64,000 bases of DNA. Source: Cornus controversa. Taxonomy: Eukaryota; Streptophyta; Magnoliopsida; Cornales; Cornaceae. The position numbers were made by a program, and so were the translations under genes. The stretch is from positions 38,079,501 to 38,143,500 of the forward strand of contig CM048846.1 in assembly GCA_026545225.1 (NCBI GenBank), written 5' to 3'. The notes beneath the pieces were generated by a model, which was given only the letters and a program-made list of their open reading frames with translations, did not search any database and had not been told where the DNA came from. Shown in pieces: positions 43,330 through 55,083 of the stretch. Positions within the stretch are counted from its first letter, which is position 1. Each line of letters opens with the position of its first letter.

Positions 43330-44765
43330 GCAAAAGTTGATTTTTTCGGGTTTGATCAACCCAGGGGAGCGAGCCCCGTGGGGCCAGAAAATTCAAATTT
43401 CTTAGAATGACTTTAAATTTGGAGGGTACCTTAAATAAAATAATTGACATGCTATGGAATCGATTTCGTATCAATTGGAGTTACGAAACTCTAAAAATGA
43501 GCTCGGAAAGGTTTAGTGAAAAGGTTATGGCATACTTGTAAATAAGTGTAAGTCATTTTGTTATAAATAACAAAGAGAAATCAACTATTAGCAGCTTCAT
43601 CTTTTTCACTACTCCATTGAATTAGAAGGTCTGCGGGTGAGAATTAAAGTTCATCGAAGAAGAGAATCTACATGTTGAGGGCTCAAGATTGATCGGTCCA
43701 AAATCAATTTTGGAGAATGTTGATCTTTTGGGTGAGATTTGGAAAATTCAATTGGAAGCTCTTCTAATTTCAGGTAGGGATGACTAACCCATAGAATCTA
43801 AAATTTTTGTGAGTATATTGGTTGTTAAGGCAACCAATTGGTTATGTGGGATAATTAGATATTTTTCAATAGTAAAACATACTTAATTATGCTAATTTAT
43901 AAATTAATTATGCTAGATTTGCTAATTAAATAATTATAATTGCCATGATTGATTATAAAACATGTTGGGATTGAATTGTGGAAGAATTGTGAAAATTTAT
44001 GTTTATTTGTGAAAGTGACATTTAGGTGTTTGATGAATTGCTTTAAAGACATGTTTGATGCAAAACATGATTTAGACAAAACGTTTTTGAGCTTTCAAGA
44101 GTAGTAAAATAGTCGACTGATTCACTTTATAAGTTGACTGATAGTGATTTTCAACTAGTCGACTGCTCCTTTAGATAAGTCGATTGATAGTGATTTTTAA
44201 TCAGTCGATTACTCCTTTAGATATGTCGACTGATAGAGATTTTAAATCAGTCAACTGCTCATTTAAATAATTTGACTGATATAAATTTTCAAATATGTGG
44301 AATCAGTCGATTGACTCTTTTGAATAAGTCGACTGTTTTTGGTAGAGCATTTTTGAACATTCTACAGGGACAAATTAGTCGACTTCTTCTTCCGATAAGT
44401 CGAGTGATAGAGATTTTAACTATATTTTGAAATAGGCATAACCTGGTCGTTTTAAACTTGAATCAAGCGATTTTTTTATTTGAAATTGAGTATTTTGAAA
44501 TTCTCTTTCCAACGATTTCAGTTTCAGCCATTAATAATGAATGTACAACGAGTTATGTGTTTGTACTTATGTAATAAGATAATTTGAAGGGTTATATAGT
44601 TTAGGCTCATTGAGATAAGTTGTACATACCAGTGTATGTATGTGATTAAGCTTCCGCGATATTTAAAGATTAAAATGTTTAATTAAGGATTAATGAATTG
44701 GTTCACTCTCGGGATTTGAACTTGGACCGGTGGAGTTCTGGTGGTTTAGATTTTGGAGTATGACA
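43330..44765 (+). repeat. Gypsy LTR, degenerate copy 1
   Basis: It ends GGAGTATGACA at 44765, three bases before a tRNA-Met primer site. The segment 43620-43790 (GGTCTGCGGGTGAGAATT, GATCGGTCCAAAATCAATTT) parallels 45095-45260 in LTR copy 2. The start is not well defined. It contains a repeat of GTCGAC motifs at 44107-44415. Confidence 0.6.
44107..44415 (+). repeat. GTCGACTGAT tandem repeat in the LTR
   Basis: About five copies of a 50-60 bp unit built from AGTCGACTG.TC and GATAAGTCGA.TGATAG.GATTTT occur in a row. The core GTCGAC is palindromic and recurs with substitutions (GTCGATTGA, GTCAACTG). Related CAGCTGACTGAAAG motifs occur at 47160-47250 in LTR copy 2. Confidence 0.85.
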
Positions 44766-44767
44766 AC

Positions 44768-44780
44768 TTGGTATCAGAGC
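44768..44780 (+). other. Primer-binding site, tRNA-Met type
   Basis: TTGGTATCAGAGC, the complement of the initiator tRNA-Met 3' end. A second degenerate version (TTATATCAGAGC, about 44873) follows another LTR-end-like GGGGTGTGATAA, suggesting overlapping element copies. Confidence 0.8.
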
Positions 44781-44989
44781 GTAATATCGAAAGGGTAATT
44801 ATGATTAGGAGTGTGGTTTGTTACTTAATCACCCTTGGGTTTTTCGGTATCAAATATTGGGGTGTGATAACTTTATATCAGAGCACTAGGTCGAATACCT
44901 AAGGGAGATGAATAAGGTTGTACCACGTGTAGTTAAATAATTGGTTAGAACCTTTGAGTTTGATGACCTAGAAATGCGTGTAGACATAA

Positions 44990-47459
44990 ATAGAAAGAGA
45001 GAGTGCCCAACCCTTATTTCACAAATGTATCAGCTGTGAGCAACATTAGATATATATACATATATAGCAACTTCTTCTTCTTCCCTTCTTCATCAATTTA
45101 GAGGGACTTCGGGTGGGAATTTGAGTTCGCCGAAGAAGGAAGAAACGATATATGCAACTAGGGCTCGAATTTGATCGGTCCAGAATTAATTTCCAAGAAA
45201 GTAAATTTTTCAAGGGAAGTAAGGAATATCTTGAAATTATAGCTATTGAGGTAGGGTGTGTGTGTTGTGTCCTATATTTCAAGCTTAATTTTATGTTTCT
45301 AGCATAAAATTGATGTATTTATGTTACATATAATAATATGAAATTTTGCAGATTAATTGTCTTATTGAATTATAAATGGTTGATAGATGTTATTGAATGC
45401 ATGAATTGCTTAATTGTGCAAATTGATATATGTAATACCCCGCTCCAACACATGGTATAATATTATCCGCTTTGGGCCTGAGCCCACACGGTTTTGCTCT
45501 TGGGTTTTACCCCAAAAGGCCTCATACCATTTAAAGAGAACATACTACATATAAGCACATCCCCTTTTCCACACCCAGGCGATGTGGGATTGAACACCCT
45601 GTACCCTGTCAGTGTGGTAGCTCAGCCCATTGTCTATCTTCGCACCCGCCCACTCACACCCGTCCACAAGGGTTACTACAATCCACCCCCCTACGAGGCC
45701 CGACTTCCTCGTCGGCACACTTCCGGCTGGGTTCAGACTCTGATACCAATTGTAATACCCCGCTCCAACACATGGTATGATATTGTCCGCTTTGGGCCAG
45801 AGCCCGCACGGTTTTGCTCTTGGGTTTTACCCCAAAAGGCCTCATACTATTTGAAGAGAACATACTACATATAAGCACATCCCCTTTTCCATATCCAGGC
45901 GATGTGGGATTGAGCACCCTGTACCCTGTCAGTGTGGTAGCTCAGCCCAATGTCTATCTTCGCACCCGCCCACTCACACCCGTCCACAAGGGTTACTACA
46001 ATATATGGATTGCATATGTGAATTTTAGTGAATTCATTGAAAAGCTTCAATTTGGGAATTGAAAGTATACTTTTGTCATTATGAATTATTGAATGACATG
46101 CTAGAATGGACATAGGGCATGTATTGAGTGCAATGCATCCAAATGTGCAAATGTACGTGCAAAACGGGAAGTATTTTGTATTTGTAATGAATACTCGGGA
46201 ATGACTCATAGAAAATAGAAGAGAAAAACATCCTCTTTGGGATTGAAAGTCCTCTACCTTACGCAAGTGGGTGGTGACCGGACGAGTTAGCAGCCCGAAA
46301 TAATCAAAGGGAATTAAGATGTGGGACTTCGGTACATATCTTGGCTGTGTGGTGTGAGTGTGAGTTCAATTCCGAGTACAATGTGATTTTGTGTTGAACT
46401 ATGTAAAGTAACGTAACTTATGTGAAATAAGTGAAATTGTGGATAAATTCGAATGTATCATATGTTATAGATATGATAGGTTGTGAAATGAAGTAAGTTG
46501 TGAATTGTGGTTGACAAATGTGTTTGATGAGAATGTTATGGAAATGAATGTTATAGTTTTTGACTAGAATACTAGGAAGCATGACACGTAGCTATAATGT
46601 GCATTGGTATTGCCTTTATGCAATGATATGAAATGTGGACTTGAGTGGATTGCAAAACATATTACTTTGAGCCGTTGAACTTGCTCATCCCCTACATTAA
46701 CATTTTCAGGACATGGCAAGGAAGTGATGGATGGTGAGCATCCATGATATGGATTCGGAGTCTTAGAACTCATGCTATTATTAATTTTGCTATTTGGCAC
46801 GTTCGGGATGTGGACTTAGTGCATATTGATATGTGTATGGAAACTTAGACCTTAATAGGTTGTCTTTATAATTCAAGAATGTATCGTAGTTGCATTTATG
46901 ATTTTATATGCTATACGCATATTTTGAACATGATTAATGCTTGATGTTGCAAATGATGAACTCTCTTTTATGTCTATTTTCCACAAGTATGAGCTTATAA
47001 GAATGGTTGTGTTGATGAATTAGTGAGGTGAGGACCAGGAATGATGTTTACAGTTCCATTAGTGTTCATTTATGCATTAATGGTGTCCTTAAGATTTGAT
47101 TTAGACACTGTTAAAGTTGTAGCTGAACAGGTCATTTTGAGCTTGCTGAAAGTTCACTTTCAGGCGACTAAAAAATACAGAATGAAACAAGCATTTCTAG
47201 AGCACTTCTTTAGCCGACTGAAACTTTATTTTCAGCTGACTGAAAGAAGCTGAACCTGAATACAACCCATAATTGATTGGAAAATAGGAGTCAGGTTGGT
47301 TATGTGTGTGTGGGGCCAAATATGGGTCCATTGTGATGAATGTTATAGGATTATGCGTACTTAATAATGTGTATGTGATAATTTTGTTTTTCACGATATT
47401 GAGGTGGGTTATTACATAATCACCCTCAATTTTTGGATATCGAAAATCGGGGCGTGACA
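44990..47459 (+). repeat. Gypsy LTR, degenerate copy 2, split by a TRIM
   Basis: It is related to copy 1 at 45080-45260 and ends GGGGCGTGACA at 47459. It is interrupted by the TRIM at 45431-46000. It carries imperfect TTTCAGCCGACTGAAA-like palindromes at 47160-47250. No primer site follows. The gag remnant begins within about 30 bp, so a deletion removed the leader. Confidence 0.6.
45431..46000 (-). mobile_element. Complete TRIM retrotransposon (570 bp)
   Basis: Two 250-bp LTRs (45431-45680 and 45751-46000, TGTAATACCCC...GGTTACTACA) surround 70 bp of internal DNA. A perfect 5-bp duplication ATATA lies on both sides. On the - strand the internal region begins at the LTR with TTGGTATCAGAGTC (complement of 45737-45750), a tRNA-Met primer site, and near the other LTR has a purine-rich GTAGGGGGGTGGAT. 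There is no coding capacity. The element depends on enzymes from other retrotransposons. Confidence 0.93.
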
Positions 47460-47489
47460 TTATTCATTATACGTTATGTGTTGATGTCT

Positions 47490-48240
47490 ACTCCTGACGA
47501 TGGGATAAAAGGCATACTTGCTACATACTTGTTTTGCGAGTGGAGCTGAACTTTGGTGGAGTCGGTGAGCGACCGACACGATGTTGATACGATGCTATGG
47601 GAAGAGTTTAAGACTCTATTCCTTGAGCATTATTTTCCTAGCCCAAAGAGAAGGACGTTGAGGAAGGAGTTCAAGGAACTTGGCATATTGGCATGACCTT
47701 CACTGAATATGAGAAAAAGTTTATTTCCCTTTCACGTTTCGAACTCGAAGTAGTGAGAGATGAAGAAGAGAAAACGTGGAGGTTCGTTAATGGCCTTCAT
47801 CATTCGATGAGACCAGAGGAGACATTGAGGCAAAGTAAGGCTTTGACAGTGGCTTCAGAGGGGCATGCTTGGAAAATGTTCAAAGGTGGTTCACCTTATG
47901 CAGTGGGTTCTGTGGGATAACTTATGGCACATTCTACACCTACCATTCATTTTCCTTTGACATTTGATAGACCAAAGAAGTTGTGCTACAAGTATAAACA
48001 ACCGAGGCACTACAAGATGGATTGTCCTTTGAAAGGACCAATAGGGACACCCATGAGTCAGCCTAGCACAACAACTTGCTTTGGTTATGGGCAGCAGGGA
48101 CACGTGATTAGGCATTGTCCACAATAGAGTGGGAATGCTAAGGGTGGTCAGGGAACACAACAGAGGTCGGCACAGACCATGACTACACAGTCGGGCTATA
48201 GGGCATTGCCTCCACCACAGCTAACTATGTTTGCATAAAG
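47490..48240 (+). pseudogene. Gypsy gag remnant
   Basis: Frameshifted capsid sequence. AELWW is followed by SV...RHDVDTMLWEEFKTLF, then MTFTEYEKKFISLSRFELEV (open 47693-47920). Two degenerate zinc knuckles follow in 47924-48127: CYKYKQPRHYKMDC (second Cys replaced by Tyr) and CFGYGQQGHVIRHC (same replacement). A TAG at 48125 and others follow. It belongs to the + strand Gypsy element whose protease and RT flank the insertion at 48761. Confidence 0.82.
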
Positions 48241-48399
48241 TGCGAGACTAGTGAGGGGATCTACCCCTAGTGCATCCACACAGCAATTAGGATTCCAGGC
48301 TAGTGGAGCACAGGGTAGAGTATAAGCTATGACACCCGCAGACACCTCAACAGGACCTTCAGTGGTCAGAGCTAAATTTCCAGTGTACAGTTCTGGGCA

Positions 48400-48760
48400 C
48401 ATGTGTTAATTAATTCGAGTGCATCTTATTCATTTATTACAACATCATTTGCACGACCATTGGGGCTAGAGATTAGTCCATTGGGTAGAGATGTTTGTGT
48501 TGATACGCTAGTGGGCGGTACAGTTATTCTTAACAGAGTGTGTCGGGGATGTCCTATTGAGATAGCCAGTAAGACAGTTGAATTTGATTTCATTCTCCTA
48601 GATATGAGTAGTTTTGATATCATCTTTGGGATGGATTGGTTATCAAAATTTCATGCAATGATAGACTATTTTAGAAGGAGAGTGACAATTTGTATGCCCG
48701 AGGGCAATTGCTTTTGTTTTGTGGGGGATCGGAATGATTCTTACACTTCACCATGTAATG
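48400..48760 (+). pseudogene. Gypsy aspartic protease, interrupted
   Basis: INSSASYSFITTSFARPLGL corresponds to the D-S-G-A-S active-site loop of this family. The catalytic Asp is Asn and the Gly is Ser, so the enzyme would be dead. VEFDFILLDMSSFDIIFGMD and WLSKFHAMIDYFRRRVT follow, the usual protease/RT connection. The sequence is cut by the - strand element at 48761 and resumes at 63239 (GISSREGHSFILASLL). Confidence 0.85.
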
Positions 48761-49951
48761 TGTCACAAGGTTCAATTAATCACCAAAATTTTGCCACTGT
48801 GATGGCACTTGGATACACATCAAATCTCAGCCAAATGTGTGCACACACTATATATAATAAAGGCACACAAGGGACACATGAATTTACAGAAGGCTTTACC
48901 CTCCAACCTTTCACTATAAAACAATAATAGTTACAAAGGAATCTGCAATGGTGTTTACACAAGCATACAAGGCAACTCTCACTATTACAATGAATGTTTA
49001 TGCTCACCACCGAATGGGGTTTATATAGGCTCACTAAACCCTATACATCCCACTATTTTAGTGCCCACTAACTTAGTGGTGGACACTCCTATTCATTAAG
49101 ATTGTGACACCAATTGTTAGGGCAATGTTAGACCATCAAGATCGCGTCACATGTCAAAAGAGGTTGCAACTACTATCATTGACTCCCCCAAAATAGCATA
49201 TGTGGAAGATATATTTGCCACCTCTTACCAATATATATTGTTGGATATATATATATATATATATATCCCTAGCCTTCCCCACTTCCCACAATGTTTGCAT
49301 TAGTGGGAATGTTGCTAGGAACTACTTCTTGACTAGTCCATTGCATATCATGTGTCAAGTCAAGTTGGGTCATGTGCCCATGGTTTAACCCATGCCTATG
49401 CCCATGTCCATCAATATCTGAGACCCACTAGGTAGAGTCCTAACCCAATCCCAAGCCCATATCTTACATTCATTATTGTTGTAGACTAAAGCCCATCTGT
49501 CTTAACCAAGCCTACGCCATGACTTAGTCTATTGGGTCATGTCGGTGCCATGCCCATGAAGTCTATCTTAGCCCATGCTTGTGCGAGCTTATGAGCCATA
49601 ATAGAGCCCATTGCCTTTGCTCGAGCCATCACCTTGCCCAAAGGCAAGTTTGCACACCCATGGACCCATATGCACATGGCATGCCTACAACGCGCACGGC
49701 TTAGGGTGCACCCACTAGTGTTATCTGCCCATGAGGCTAGCTGCTACTATGACCATGATGTGCTGCCATCTTTGGTAAGGTACACCACTATGCCAAGGCC
49801 AATTGAATGCTTCCTGATAATTACCGAAATGCTACGGCCACATACTTGTGACATGTTGATAACCTGTTGTGCACCAGTTGGCTATCAAGGGCTTAGCCAT
49901 GGGCATATCATGGCCTAAGCCTTGGCGTGAGAGGTTGTCATGGGTGTAACA
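48761..49951 (-). repeat. 3' LTR of the reverse Gypsy element (1191 bp)
   Basis: It begins TGTCACAAGGTTC and ends GGGTGTAACA on the + strand, pairing with 62034-63238. A TA microsatellite at about 49238-49267 differs in length from the partner. The next bases (GACCTCCCCCACCAG, complement CTGGTGGGGGAGGTC) are the polypurine tract. Confidence 0.88.
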
Positions 49952-49989
49952 GACCTCCCCCACCAGAGGAGTCTGACACCCTCCTCAGG

Positions 49990-50268
49990 AGCTTACTTAA
50001 GTAATGCCGCACCTATTTTTCAAACTGCCACAAAGTTATATCTCTTTCCCAACTAGCATTTGCTTCACTGCCACCTTTCTATTGCACCAAGTAATCAGTT
50101 CAATGATTTTTCTTGGTTTGACCCTAAGTTTTGTGGGCTAAAATCTTCTCAATTTCTTTGTCAAACTATTTTCTGATGATAGGAGGTGCCCTCCTAGCTT
50201 GCAGCCTTGTAACATCGGCAGTGTCCTCATAAATGGCTTGAGGAAACTAACATGAAATGTAGGATGTA
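49990..50268 (-). pseudogene. Integrase/chromodomain C-terminal fragment of the reverse element
   Basis: On the - strand the text is KVHPTFHVSFLKPF followed by MRTLPMLQGCKLGG, the usual end of chromovirus-type Gypsy polyproteins. Its upstream half (VAYRLILPDRL) lies beyond the Copia insertion at 57905-57960. Confidence 0.75.
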
Positions 50269-50273
50269 CCTTT

Positions 50274-51467
50274 TGTGACATATAAATTTGTAATTGGCAT
50301 ATTTCGGTGATCAAAACCTGAATGATCGAGTTGTAAGTTTCATGATATTTTATGTAACCAATCATCGACATCTTCGAGCTGACACTCAAGTGCATAGAAG
50401 CCGACAAATCAGTTAGAACACCATATAGTACAGGTAAGTATGGTGAGGACACTCTGCACTTTTTAGTTCCGAGCCTATTTTGAAAAACCAGGGGTTAAAT
50501 GAAAAGTTTAGGGTTTTTCAAAGTAGGACCGGTCCCCAATATTTAGGACCGGTCCAACTTTTCTCGGTAAGATAGGTTCTGCAGTTTTTCAAAAAGTCCC
50601 ACCGGTCCTATTTATTTGGCACCGGTCCAACTTAGCCTATTCCAAATAGGAAATAAATTTTGACGAAAATTCTGATTCCTATTGGGTTTGAAACTTCTAG
50701 GAAAGTTCTATTTTGGTATTTAACTTCTTTTCCAAGTAGAATTAGGACTTCCTTGCCTATATATATGTATCCATATTTTCTCTACAATGGGTGAAAAAGA
50801 AGCCCTGAAATATTAGTTTTAAAGAGAGAAAGTATATACATAATAATTAGGGTTTATATATTTTTAAGAACACACATCCATACTACACGAGTGATTTTAG
50901 GATGGTGTTCTACTTCTGATTAGCTGCTCAGAGACTGCATCAAATCTATTTGCTGATCAGAACATTGGATTGAAGGTTCTTCGCTTGCTTGCTTGCTGAG
51001 GAAGAAAGGTGACCAGATTGCACTACGAAGGGAACAAAATACTTGCTGAGTATTTTGGTTCTTCCAGCAACCTTTCTGTAAGGGTGGTGACGTTAGCCGG
51101 AAGTCTGCAGCAGTTGGACGTGTTGTCGCAATCATAAGCCTGAGGTGTTCCGCATCAGATCCTTGACAGAGTGAAGAGGGGTGTGAGACTGAGACAGAGT
51201 CTGTTGTACTTTGCTTCATCATAGTGAATTGGTTCCCTGAGGCGTGCCGCCTCCCTCCGTGGTTTTTCCCGCCTTGGGTTTCCACGTATATCTGGTGCAT
51301 TCTTTTCTTTTCTTGCACTTTACTTATTTGCTTGCTTTAATTGTTTAATTAATTGGACTTAAAATTGAATTAATTAAAAATTAAGCAAACGAGCAAGTGA
51401 TCCTATTCACCCCCCCTCTAGGTTCTAAAATACTTTTCGCAACCGCTTCCGCACCGCGCAACTCACA
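50274..51467 (+). repeat. 5' LTR of the Copia-like element (1194 bp)
   Basis: TGTGACATATAAA...GCAACTCACA. It contains paired GGACCGGTCC palindromes at 50526-50535 and 50546-50555, plus two ACCGGTCC copies at 50601 and 50621. A TATA-like CTATATATATG lies at about 50757. A 132-codon open frame on its - strand is in both LTRs and is not protein-like. Confidence 0.95.
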
Positions 51468-51469
51468 AT

Positions 51470-51481
51470 TGGTATCAGAGC
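51470..51481 (+). other. Primer-binding site, tRNA-Met type
   Basis: TGGTATCAGAGC follows the LTR end by two bases, the standard primer site of plant Copia elements. Confidence 0.9.
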
Positions 51482-51558
51482 AGTGTTCTCTAATTTGTGA
51501 GTAGTTCCTTGCGAAGTATTTTTAAAATCAAAATTTATTTTTGTTTTCAAAAATTATC

Positions 51559-53619
51559 ATGGAATCTAGTATGAAAGAGGGTGGATCGATTCAGCGAACT
51601 CCTTTGTTTGATGGTTCAAATTATACTTTCTGGAAGTCTCGCATGAAAGCCTTTTTAAAATCTCAAGGAGAGAGAGTTTGGATGGCTGTAGAGAATGGCT
51701 ATAAAATTCCTACCATTACAACTGGAGATGGTGATGCTGTTGTGACTGTAGAAAAGGATAAGGCAACATGGTCTAATGCTGAACATGAAGATGCAAATAA
51801 TAACAACAAGGGTTTATATGCTATATTTAATTCTGTTGTTCCTTCTGAATTTGCTAGAATTTCTGCGTGTTCCACTTCGAAAGAAGCATGGAATATTTTA
51901 CAGGTAACTCATGAGAGTACCACCAAGGTAAGGAGATCTAAGCTACAAATGCTTGCCACTAAATTTGAAACAATTAGAATGGATGAAGATGAGATGTTTT
52001 CTGATTTTTATTCTAGGCTTAATGATATTGTTCAAAGTAGTGCTAACCTTGGAGAGAAAATTCCTTCTTTTCAGATTATTAGAAAAATCATGAGATCATT
52101 GCCTGATAGGTTCCAAGCTAAGTTGGAAGCCTTAGATGAAAGCAGAGATGTAGATTCTATGGAGGTGGCTGAGTTAGTTGGATCAATTCAAACTTTTGAG
52201 ATGAAATATCCAAAGCTTCAGAAATCAAAAAGTTTGGCTTTAAAAACATCAAAGACTTCAAAGTCTTCAAGTTTGTCAAATTGTTCAAATTCTTCAAAAT
52301 CTGAAGTTGAAAAAATTGAAAGGTTTGAATATGATTCAGATAATGATGTTGCACTCCTTGCTAGAAAATTTAGAAAGATTCTTGAATATGAAAAAGGTAA
52401 AAATTTGAGAAAAGGAAATCCTTCTAAATTCCGGAATCAAAGCTCATCATCCAAAGGTAAGGAAAGGAAAGAGAAAGAAGAGGACTCTAAGGAAATTGAG
52501 GTTACGTGTTGGACATGTGGTGGTAAAGGACACACATCTAATCAATGTCCAAGTCCTAAGAAAAATAGCTTTAGTGCAAAGAAAATTTCAAACAAGAAAG
52601 TTATGAAAGCTATTATTTCTGAGTCTGAATCTTCTAACTCTGATAGTGATTCGTCTGTTGAGAATGATTCTTTGGTTTTTGTTGCTTTATTGAATGATGA
52701 TACTGCTAATGATTCTTCTTCTGATGTAGGTGAAACAGAGATGTACACTACTCTCAGTCAAGTATGGTCTGACGATTCAGAAGTTGAGCAGTCTGATGAA
52801 GAACCATGTTGAAGCAAGCTGCCAGAACTTTTTGAGAAATTGCTGGAAGCTTATAATAAAAAATCTGAGAAGCTGAAGCAAGAAAGATCTGAGAAAGAGA
52901 CTTTGAAGAAAAAGAATGAAGATCAAGTGAAGTTGATTGAAGAAAGTAAAGCTAAAATTCTGAATCTTCAAGGCAAAGCCAAGTTTCTTGAAAATGAGGT
53001 AAGTCAAGCTATTTCTGCTAAAGATGTTCTTATTGCTAGAATTAATTTTCTCGAGCCTGAATTGAAAAAATCACAAGAGAAATTAATTGCTTTTACTTCT
53101 GGACAGATTAAGCTTGATAGCATGATTAGTGTTGGTAAGCCTGTAGGAGATAAAACTGGATTAGGTTTTGTTGGGTCATCGTCTAAGGAAAAAACTATTT
53201 TTGTTAAACCCAAGAATTTGATTGTGTCAGAACCCAAACCTAAGTCTCAAGTTGAGTCTGTGCATGCTAATGTTGTGTCCAATGTGCTTTATTGTTCTTT
53301 TTGTGATAAGACTGGACATAGTCAACACTATTGCTATAAAAAGAGAAGACATTCTAATTCTGATTTTCATGTGCATAATTCTTTTGCTAAGAATAGGGTT
53401 CATGCTAAAAAGCCACATTATTGGAACAAACCCAAAAAGTCTCAAGGTAAAAAGAATTCAAATAAAAAGAAGAATGTTTTTGTTTCTCCACAATTCTCTC
53501 CTGATAAATTGCATGTTAAAACCATCTGGATGAAAAAGGAAGATTTGGAGAAGTTTGTGCCTGTTGATACTATGGGATTTATTCCTAATAGGTCTTTGGG
53601 TGCAAAACCCCCTAACTAA
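51559..53619 (+). pseudogene. Copia gag with one in-frame TGA
   Basis: ATG 51559 (MESSMKEGGSIQRTPLFDGS). The N-terminal Copia gag signature FDGSNYTFWKSRMKAFL is followed by the UBN2-type gag domain (YAIFNSVVPSEFARISACST, SKEAWNILQVTHESTTKVRR, FYSRLNDIVQ, KIMRSLPDRFQAK). A CCHC knuckle CWTCGGKGHTSNQC lies near residue 320. A TGA at 52810 follows ...DEEPC. The frame then continues without interruption as a Lys/Glu coiled coil and a second knuckle CSFCDKTGHSQHYC to TAA/TAG at 53617. Two knuckles and a coiled coil resemble large Copia gags of the SIRE/Maximus type. The long 53620-55083 stretch has no pol. Confidence 0.85.
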
Positions 53620-55083
53620 GTCTTTTAGGACTTTGATGGTCATGGATTGAGCTTCTGTTCATTATTTGTTTTCCATTGGACCGTGTTTTTTTTGGTTAGG
53701 TTTTGTTTATGTTTAGTAATAATCATATGAGATTATGATAATTATATTTTTCTGAGAAATGATGTGATTTCCTTATATTTCTTTTTAATTTCACTTTAAT
53801 TTGTGAATGCATAATTGGGACACTCAGCTTGTCAATGAATGAAGTACTTGATTTTATGATCTAAACATTGATGACCAATATGCTTTATTTATTTCTTTTT
53901 AGAGGTAAATCTTCTGAGTCCATACAATTTGTGCACTAGTCCAACTCTGAGAGAATTGATTGAAAACTAATGTGAAGTTGACTAGAATATATTGTATGAG
54001 TAGCATTGAAAGCTTAAATGATCAATGAAAAAAAATGAAAAAAATTATATGTTTTTATTCAGCATGAAAAGAAAAAGAAAATAGGAAATTTGCTGAATAT
54101 CTAAGACAAAAGGAAAAAGGCTACCTTCGGGATGTGTTCGTAGCTTCCACTACAATGTAAATCTCCAATGAGATATCTTTAAAAATTTAAAGAGTTGTTT
54201 TGAGGAAAATAACTGGCTGCCCGTAAGAGTGAAAGCCACCGTCTTAGAAAAAGAAAAAAATAAATGATGGATCTTGTGGAGTTATATTTGCTTATTATCC
54301 AATATGTTTTAGATGATGAATCAAAGGAATTTGATTAATTTTTGATGAAGTTGGATTGCACACACACACATGGATTTATTAGATGAATTTCTAAATTTTT
54401 ATAAATATTTGTGTGTTTGAAGTTGTGTCATGATCATGAACTTGAAAATGAATTTTAAAGACAATCTATGGGTTTTAAAATTCTGCATTTATAACTAATT
54501 GAAATTGTTCAAAAATTTTAGAACTCATGTTATTCTCTGAGAAATGTGTTTTGATTATTCTCACGAGATTATTCATGTTTTAGTGTTATTTTTTTTTTCT
54601 CTTGAAAAATTTCAAAAAATTCAAAAATATGTTTATTTTGATTTTGTGTTTATTTTTCACTCCTTATGTTCTAAATTGCTAAATCAGATTAAAAATATGT
54701 GTTTTTGGTGAATTAAAGGTCCAAAGTGTAATTTTTCATAATTCACAAAGTTGGACCGGTCCCCAAATATGAGGACCGGTCGCACTTAGCGAATGCCCAG
54801 AATGTTGATTCTGCGCGTGCGCGTGTTTTGGCTTAAAACCCCTCACTTATTCTCACTCACATACACTCATATCTCTAACTCTCAAACTCTCTTAAAAACA
54901 CTCCAACTCACACACATTTCTCTTCATCTAAATTTCTTTGTGATTGATTGATATTGGAGGTTGGGATTGAACTTTTGGAGTTTGGGTTGATTGAGTATTG
55001 ATTTGGGAGAAATTGTGCAAATAAATTGTTTTGAAAATTGAGGTTTAAAGACTTGCACACAAAGTGTTCGACAAAAAGTCTCA
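53620..55083 (+). other. Non-coding interval in place of pol
   Basis: 1.46 kb of A/T-rich sequence with no protease, integrase, RT or RNase H similarity in any frame. Near 54753-54781 there is a GGACCGGTCC pair like that in the LTR. Then follows a CT-rich leader-like stretch (54838-54925) before ORF2. Confidence 0.75.

Noticed and set aside
45431..46000. Cassandra element with 5S rRNA-like LTR
   Set aside because: The element is a TRIM by structure, but I could not find the 5S internal promoter boxes in either strand, so it belongs to another TRIM family.
50920..51318. 132-codon - strand ORF, identical copy at 57357-57755
   Set aside because: It lies in the Copia LTRs and is identical only because the LTRs are. 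No domain or initiation context was found.
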